Below, in pieces: positions 58,934 to 64,000 of a stretch of 64,000 nt of DNA; the stretch's first letter is position 1; each line of letters begins with the position of its first letter. The notes below the pieces were generated by a model, which was not told where the DNA came from, made no database searches, and was given only the letters and a program-made list of their open reading frames with translations. A program made the position numbers and the translations under genes. The DNA is from an uncultured Prevotella sp. (GTDB lineage: Bacteria; Bacteroidota; Bacteroidia; Bacteroidales; Bacteroidaceae): assembly GCA_946614435.1 (NCBI GenBank), contig CAMOGW010000001.1, positions 161,157-225,156 on the forward strand, read 5' to 3'.

Positions 58934-59515
58934 TCAGTCTTTTCGAACAGAGAATTCGCAGCCGCAATAGACCTGATTATAGAAGTTATATTCTTTGAGC
59001 AACTGGTTCCGGCGTTCCTGCAGTCCGCCCTTTCGCCAGTTTTGTGCCCAGAACTTAGTGCCCGGCACTGCTGTCTGAGCAGCCAGTCCCGCCCGTTCTA
59101 TCTGTTCCAGACTTTTCCAGCGCGACGATGCCAACGTGGTGGCGAAGAACTCCAGTCCCAACTCATGGGCCTTGCGTGCCGTAGCAGTCAGGCGCAGTGT
59201 GAAACAGCACTCACAACGCCGACCGCGTTCGGGCTCATGCTCCATTCCACAAATACCGCCCAGCCAGTCCTCATGACGATAGTCACCGTCTATCCAGCTG
59301 ATGCCCAAGCTTTCAGCATGACGTTTACTTTCCTCTTTTCGGATTTCATATTCCTCGCGCGGCCAGATGTTCGGATTGTAATAGAATATGGTGGGACACA
59401 CATCGTGCGCCAGCAGCCATTCCACGATAGCTGAGGAGCAGGGGGCGCAGCAAGCATGCAGCAGCACCTCTTTCAAGCCGTCGGGAACTATAATCGCAGG
59501 ATTCTTCATCTTCAT
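58934..59515 (-). CDS. queH: Epoxyqueuosine reductase QueH
   Basis: LLHACCAPCSSAIVEWL; ARKAHELGLEFFATTLASSRWKS; Cys-rich motifs. Confidence 0.9.
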   Translation of the reverse strand: MKMKNPAIIVPDGLKEVLLHACCAPCSSAIVEWLLAHDVCPTIFYYNPNIWPREEYEIRKEESKRHAESLGISWIDGDYRHEDWLGGICGMEHEPERGRRCECCFTLRLTATARKAHELGLEFFATTLASSRWKSLEQIERAGLAAQTAVPGTKFWAQNWRKGGLQERRNQLLKEYNFYNQVYCGCEFSVRKD

Positions 59516-60336
59516 TCCAACAGTCTGTCAGCCGAAATCACCAATCCTCTTGACAACCAGATACGGTCGCGAGCCTCAAGAATCTTCACGTATTTCATCT
59601 GAGCCATACGTTCCAAGTCCTCGCCCAGGATGCACATACGCTCAGGATTATACTGTTCGGCCATATATTCAAATGCAATCTGCAGTTCCTTGTCTGAAGC
59701 ATCCTCACAGGTTCCCAGCACTTTATAGGCGGCACTCAGCGAATCGTCGTACATGTTCAGCATCGAATAGAGGTCTTCAGGACGCATTTTCAGATAGATG
59801 GACAGGTCTTTCAGCGCAGCACTTTCCGCCTCGCTGATACCTTCGCTCACCTTTGCAATCATCACCAGGAAACTGAGCAGTTGCATGCGCTGCGCGTAGG
59901 TCATGATATTGGTAAGCTGTCGGCCATATTCTCCCACCATGTGCATATAACTCATGCGATTGCTCTTGCTCAGTCGCTTTCGCTCTTCACCCAGATGGTG
60001 CATGATGCACATGCCCTGCATCTCACCAAAGCGCCCGAAGTTCTCTTTCAGGAATTTTCTGATGAATTTTGTTTCAGCCGAATCAGCCGTCTGGTCTGCC
60101 GAATATACATAGTCAGCCATTACCAGCAGTGCGAAGAGGAAGCTGTCGCGCTGCTTCACGTTGACGTGCCGATGTTTCTCAAACAGTTTGCGGAAGTCTT
60201 CCGTAGTCTCCACATGTCCCAGTTCCTCACCGTCGGGAGTGTCGTTCTTCATCATCTCCCCTATCTTCACAGCCAGATCGTTCAGTGGACCAGACTGGAA
60301 GATGCTTTTCACATTTGCTATTAGCCCGTCAATCAT
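59512..60336 (-). CDS. TerB-like protein with degenerate J-like C-terminus
   Basis: Paralogous to 60343-61101; YNPER in place of HHPDR. Confidence 0.65.
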   Translation of the reverse strand: MIDGLIANVKSIFQSGPLNDLAVKIGEMMKNDTPDGEELGHVETTEDFRKLFEKHRHVNVKQRDSFLFALLVMADYVYSADQTADSAETKFIRKFLKENFGRFGEMQGMCIMHHLGEERKRLSKSNRMSYMHMVGEYGRQLTNIMTYAQRMQLLSFLVMIAKVSEGISEAESAALKDLSIYLKMRPEDLYSMLNMYDDSLSAAYKVLGTCEDASDKELQIAFEYMAEQYNPERMCILGEDLERMAQMKYVKILEARDRIWLSRGLVISADRLLE

Positions 60337-60342
60337 TGTCGC

Positions 60343-61101
60343 TTACAGGTTTCTTGCCTTCCAAATACGCTCCTTAGCAGCGTTGATTTCCTGGAATTTC
60401 TTTTCTGCAGCCTTACGCACATCGTCGCCGAGTGCAGCCACGCGGTCAGGATGATGCTCCAGAGCCAGTCGCCGATAGGCACGCCTCACATCATCGTCGG
60501 TAGCATCAGGGCTCACGCCCAGCACCTTATAGGCCGACTCCAGGTCGTCCTTCTCCAGATTGAGCATGGTGTCTATCTCCTCAGCCGGCACCTGCATCCA
60601 CTCTGCCACGTTCTTCAGGGCCGATACCTCAGTTCCGTCCACGAAGCCGTCAGCCTGAGCAATCATCACAAGGAAGTTGAGCAGTTGCAGGCGCTCGCTA
60701 TACTCCATGTTCATCGAGATCTGCAGACAGGAGTCCTTGATATTCTGCTCATAGCGGTCATCGCCCTGCTGCTTCGAAGCCTCGAACAAACGGCGCAATA
60801 TCTGATCGCCCTGCTGCACGGCCACCTCACCGAAGTTAGCACGCAACCATTGTCTCACCAGCTCCATCTCGGAGTGCATGATGCGCCCGTCGGCCTTGAT
60901 AATGTAGGAAGCGAGCACCAGCATTGACATCAGGAAGCTATTGCGATTGCCTTCTGCGGCATCGGCAAACAGCCTGTTCGACGTTTCGCCCTGCGCTTCG
61001 TCGCTACCTATCATTGAGCCAATCCAAGCTCCGATCAGTCCACCAATAGGGCCTAAGGCGACCCATCCTAATACTCCTCCTATCCAAGTTGATGCTTTCA
61101 T
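60343..61101 (-). CDS. TerB + DnaJ-domain protein (DjlA-like)
   Basis: FLVMIAQADGFVDGTEVSALKNVAEWM; AYRRLALEHHPDRVAAL. Confidence 0.85.
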   Translation of the reverse strand: MKASTWIGGVLGWVALGPIGGLIGAWIGSMIGSDEAQGETSNRLFADAAEGNRNSFLMSMLVLASYIIKADGRIMHSEMELVRQWLRANFGEVAVQQGDQILRRLFEASKQQGDDRYEQNIKDSCLQISMNMEYSERLQLLNFLVMIAQADGFVDGTEVSALKNVAEWMQVPAEEIDTMLNLEKDDLESAYKVLGVSPDATDDDVRRAYRRLALEHHPDRVAALGDDVRKAAEKKFQEINAAKERIWKARNL

Positions 61102-61164
61102 ATATTTCTCATTTTATATTAAAGTTCGCGCAAAGATACGAAGAAAAAACGGAAAACAAGAATT

Positions 61165-61959
61165 TTATCGCTTGATTTCTATGTCGCGTCTCACATTGTC
61201 GCGTATCTTCTTCAGATAGTGCCTCATGCCATCGGCATCTTTATGGTCGATAATCTCAAGGAGTTCTTTCAGTTCAGTGCGAATTTGCGACACTTGGTCG
61301 TGGGTATAGGGATTGAACAATATCTCCTGCAACAGGTAGTCGTCCTCGTTGAGTACGCCCTTGGCTATCCGCATGTGGCGCTTGAACGTGGTACCGGGGG
61401 CATCCTGATGCTTCATGACAGCTGCAAAGACAAAGGTTGAGACGAAGGGAATACTCAGCGAGTAGGCCACCGTCTTGTCGTGTTCCTCAAACGAGTATTC
61501 GTAGATGTTCAGTCCCAGCTTCTGATAGATATCCTTGAAGAACAGCCGTCCGATGAAGTCGCCCTCATTAATGATAATGGCATTCTCCTCTGACAGTTGG
61601 TTCAGGTTGGCAAACGTCGGGCCGAACATGGGGTGACTGGAGGCATAGTGCATGCCTGTCGATTCATAGAATTCCTTCAGCCCTGTCTTCACCGACGAGA
61701 TATCGGTGATGATACAGTCCTTCGGCAGATAAGGAATGATTTCCTGAAAGGCCGGGATGGTGTATTTCACGGTGACCGCATTGATGAGCAGCTCTGGTGC
61801 GAACTCGCGTACTTCCTCTAACTGTGTGAACCGCTGACAGTTATAGGTAAACCGCATGCGCATCGGATCTTTCTCGTAAACGGCCACCTCATGATCAAAA
61901 CTCAGCAGGTCGATGAAGAAGCTCCCCATCTTTCCTGCACCCATGACTAATATTTTCAT
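61165..61959 (-). CDS. Prephenate dehydrogenase-like protein
   Basis: MGAGKMGSFFIDLL; DISSVKTGLKEF; SSHPMFGPT. Confidence 0.85.
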   Translation of the reverse strand: MKILVMGAGKMGSFFIDLLSFDHEVAVYEKDPMRMRFTYNCQRFTQLEEVREFAPELLINAVTVKYTIPAFQEIIPYLPKDCIITDISSVKTGLKEFYESTGMHYASSHPMFGPTFANLNQLSEENAIIINEGDFIGRLFFKDIYQKLGLNIYEYSFEEHDKTVAYSLSIPFVSTFVFAAVMKHQDAPGTTFKRHMRIAKGVLNEDDYLLQEILFNPYTHDQVSQIRTELKELLEIIDHKDADGMRHYLKKIRDNVRRDIEIKR

Positions 61960-63020
61960 TTGTTGATGATCTCTATCTGTTGTCTTACGCTTTCCTCGTG
62001 TATGCTCTCAAAAACGTGGGCCACGAACTCTGCCCCCATGCCGCAGAGCGCTCCCTGTGCGCCGCGCTTCGACAGAATCTCATTGTAGCGGTTGGCCTGC
62101 AGCACGGTCATGTTGTGCTCCTTCTTGTATTGTCCAATCTCGCGGCATACTCGCATGCGCTTTGCCAGCAGGTCCATCAGCTGATTGTCCAGCTCGTCTA
62201 TCTGCTTGCGTAATTGCTGAATGCCCTCGGTTGTCACGTGTTCATCGCGAATCACGAGCAGCGACAGGATGTAGTCGAGCACATCGGGCGTCACCTGCTG
62301 TGCAGCATCGCTCCAAGCCTTGTCGGGATCGCAGTGGCTCTCCACAATCAGTCCGTCGAAGCCCAGGTCCATGGCCTGCTGACAGAGCGGTGCAATCAGC
62401 TCGCGTCTTCCGCCGATGTGACTGGGGTCGCTGATGATGGGCAGATCGGGAATGCGGCGGTGTAGTTCAATGGGAATCTGCCACATCGGCAGGTTACGAT
62501 AGATTTTCTTTTCGTAGGAAGAAAAGCCGCGATGGATGGCTCCCAGACGCTTCACGCCTGCCTGATTGATGCGTTCCAGCGCCCCAATCCACAGCTCCAG
62601 GTCGGGATTCACCGGATTCTTCACGAACACAGGCACGTCAACGCCCTTCAGCGAGTCGGCCAGAGCCTGCATGGCAAAGGGATTGGCACTGGTGCGTGCG
62701 CCCACCCACAGGATGTCGATGCCGTATTTCAAGGCCAGCTCCACATGCTCAGGTGTTGCCACCTCGGTCGAGACGAGCATTTTCGTTTCCTTTTTCACTT
62801 CTGCCAGCCAGGGCAGCGCCTTTTCTCCGTTACCCTCAAAGCCGCCTGGTTTCGTGCGCGGTTTCCACACACCTGCACGGAAGTTATGGCAGCCTTTCAT
62901 CGCCAGCTGGCGAGCCGTTGTCATCACTTGCTCTTCGGTCTCAGCCGAACAGGGTCCGGCAATCACGAAGGGACGTTCGTTGTCACTTGGTAAATTCAAT
63001 GGTTGAAGTTCCAGTTCCAT
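61956..63020 (-). CDS. Bifunctional DAHP synthase / chorismate mutase
   Basis: PFVIAGPCSAETEEQV...ISDPSHIGG; C-terminal IDELDNQLMDLLAKRM. Confidence 0.95.
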   Translation of the reverse strand: MELELQPLNLPSDNERPFVIAGPCSAETEEQVMTTARQLAMKGCHNFRAGVWKPRTKPGGFEGNGEKALPWLAEVKKETKMLVSTEVATPEHVELALKYGIDILWVGARTSANPFAMQALADSLKGVDVPVFVKNPVNPDLELWIGALERINQAGVKRLGAIHRGFSSYEKKIYRNLPMWQIPIELHRRIPDLPIISDPSHIGGRRELIAPLCQQAMDLGFDGLIVESHCDPDKAWSDAAQQVTPDVLDYILSLLVIRDEHVTTEGIQQLRKQIDELDNQLMDLLAKRMRVCREIGQYKKEHNMTVLQANRYNEILSKRGAQGALCGMGAEFVAHVFESIHEESVRQQIEIINK

Positions 63021-63197
63021 ATTTTGACTTTTCTAATGATTATTTCTTTTTCTGTCTAAGGATTTTAGGATTTTAAGGATTTCGATACACTTGAATCTCT
63101 ATCCATTTGCTAATCCTATCTTTTAAATCCTACAGACATAATTATTAATCCTTTAAATCCTAAAATCCTTAGACAAAAGTAATAAGTTCAATCCCCT
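62985..63197. repeat. Copy 1 of ~210-bp direct repeat (includes 5' end of DAHP synthase gene)
   Basis: Near-identical to 63718-63927; third partial copy from 63965. Confidence 0.9.
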
Positions 63198-63295
63198 ATC
63201 CTTTAAATCCTAAAATCCTTAGACAAAAGCAATAAGTTCAATCCCCTATCCTTTAAATCCTAAAATCCTTAGACAAAAGTAATAAGTTCAATCCC
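63147..63295. repeat. Tandem 50-bp repeat
   Basis: CTTTAAATCCTAAAATCCTTAGACAAAAG(T/C)AATAAGTTCAATCCCCTATC at 63151, 63201, 63251. Confidence 0.9.
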
Positions 63296-63671
63296 TATAC
63301 CGATTATTGAAAACAGGATATATTTCATCGCGAATATAGTCAGTATTAAAGTTTATCACATAGCCCATCTCACAATTCATCAGTCGCAGATAAGTGAGCA
63401 ATTGTTTTTCAAACAATTTTCTATATTCCACAACAGATTTCAGTTCCAAAATGAGCTTATTCTCAACAATAAGGTCCAATCTCAGATCATGGCATATCAG
63501 TTCACCTTTATAATAGACTGGTACTTGAACTTGATTTCTGACCTCAAGACCTTTTGAACGAAGTTCACGAATCATTGCCTGCTCATAGATACTTTCAAGC
63601 AGTCCAGGCCCAAGTTGATTATAAACCTCATAAACGCAGCCAATAACCTTATATGTAAATTCTCTATCCAT
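63288..63671 (-). CDS. GxxExxY protein (PDDEXK_3-like)
   Basis: VIGCVYEVYNQLGPGLLESIYEQAMIRELRSKGLEV...LRLDLIVENKLILELKS. Confidence 0.9.
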   Translation of the reverse strand: MDREFTYKVIGCVYEVYNQLGPGLLESIYEQAMIRELRSKGLEVRNQVQVPVYYKGELICHDLRLDLIVENKLILELKSVVEYRKLFEKQLLTYLRLMNCEMGYVINFNTDYIRDEIYPVFNNRYRD

Positions 63672-63717
63672 TTGTCAATCCTATCCTTCAAATCCCAGAA
63701 TCCTTAGACAAAAAATA

Positions 63718-63927
63718 ACTTGGTAAATTCAATGGTTGAAGTTCCAGTTCCATATTTTGACTTTTCTAATGATTATTTCTTTTTCTGTCTAAGGATTTTA
63801 GGATTTTAAGGATTTCGATACACTTGAATCTCTATCCATTTGCTAATCCTATCTTTTAAATCCTACAGACATAATTATTAATCCTTTAAATCCTAAAATC
63901 CTTAGACAAAAGTAATAAGTTCAATCC
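63718..63927. repeat. Copy 2 of the ~210-bp direct repeat
   Basis: Same sequence as 62985-63197, without a following GxxExxY gene. Confidence 0.9.
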
Positions 63928-63964
63928 CCATCCTTTAAATCCTAAAATCCTTAGACAAAAAATA

Positions 63965-64000
63965 ACTTGGTAAATTCAATGGTTGAAGTTCCAGTTCCAT
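63965..64000. repeat. Start of copy 3, cut by window end
   Basis: ACTTGGTAAATTCAATGGTTGAAGTTCCAGTTCCAT. Confidence 0.85.

Noticed and set aside
63147-63295. CRISPR-like array
   Set aside because: 50-bp period is fully repeated sequence with no unique spacers and no cas genes.
1-64000. tRNA or rRNA gene as island attachment site
   Set aside because: No tRNA- or rRNA-like sequence recognised by eye; tRNAscan would be decisive.

Overview
Bacteroidales-type (Prevotella-like) chromosomal window. Evidence for the lineage: TAnnTTTG -7 boxes, BspA-like repeats, secretion-tail proteins, TrpB2 and VorB. Roughly 0.6-42.2 kb is an accessory island bracketed by an 82-bp direct repeat (595-676 and 42095-42176). 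Roughly 42.3-63.0 kb is housekeeping: trpB, manA, hsp20, mfd, ribE, an AraC-type propeller regulator, a 2-oxoacid:ferredoxin oxidoreductase, folD, ffh, queH, TerB/DnaJ proteins, and prephenate dehydrogenase and DAHP synthase genes. The main candidate for an undescribed system is a ~16.7 kb, 19-gene, single-direction minus-strand operon (25.8 to 9.0 kb). It combines a membrane-anchored PARP-type ADP-ribosyltransferase with an H-Y-E triad, a PARG-like macrodomain (TIGR02452-like), an FHA-tailed Ser/Thr kinase, two PPP-family phosphatases, three TerY-like vWA proteins, a LIM/DA1-like metallopeptidase, a phosphoribosyltransferase-histidine phosphatase fusion, and six proteins sharing one N-terminal zinc-ribbon tag. 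It converges on a plus-strand operon of sigma factor, C39-like/RyR protein, CbbX-like AAA+, Sel1 and WG-repeat genes. Other observations: an amber codon in a cupin-NUDIX gene, an A10-tract frame change that may fuse a nucleotide kinase to a membrane protein, a chimeric livH fragment, several gene relics, and palindromic or GxxExxY-associated repeats. All calls are by eye from the sequence and the ORF track; no database search was run.
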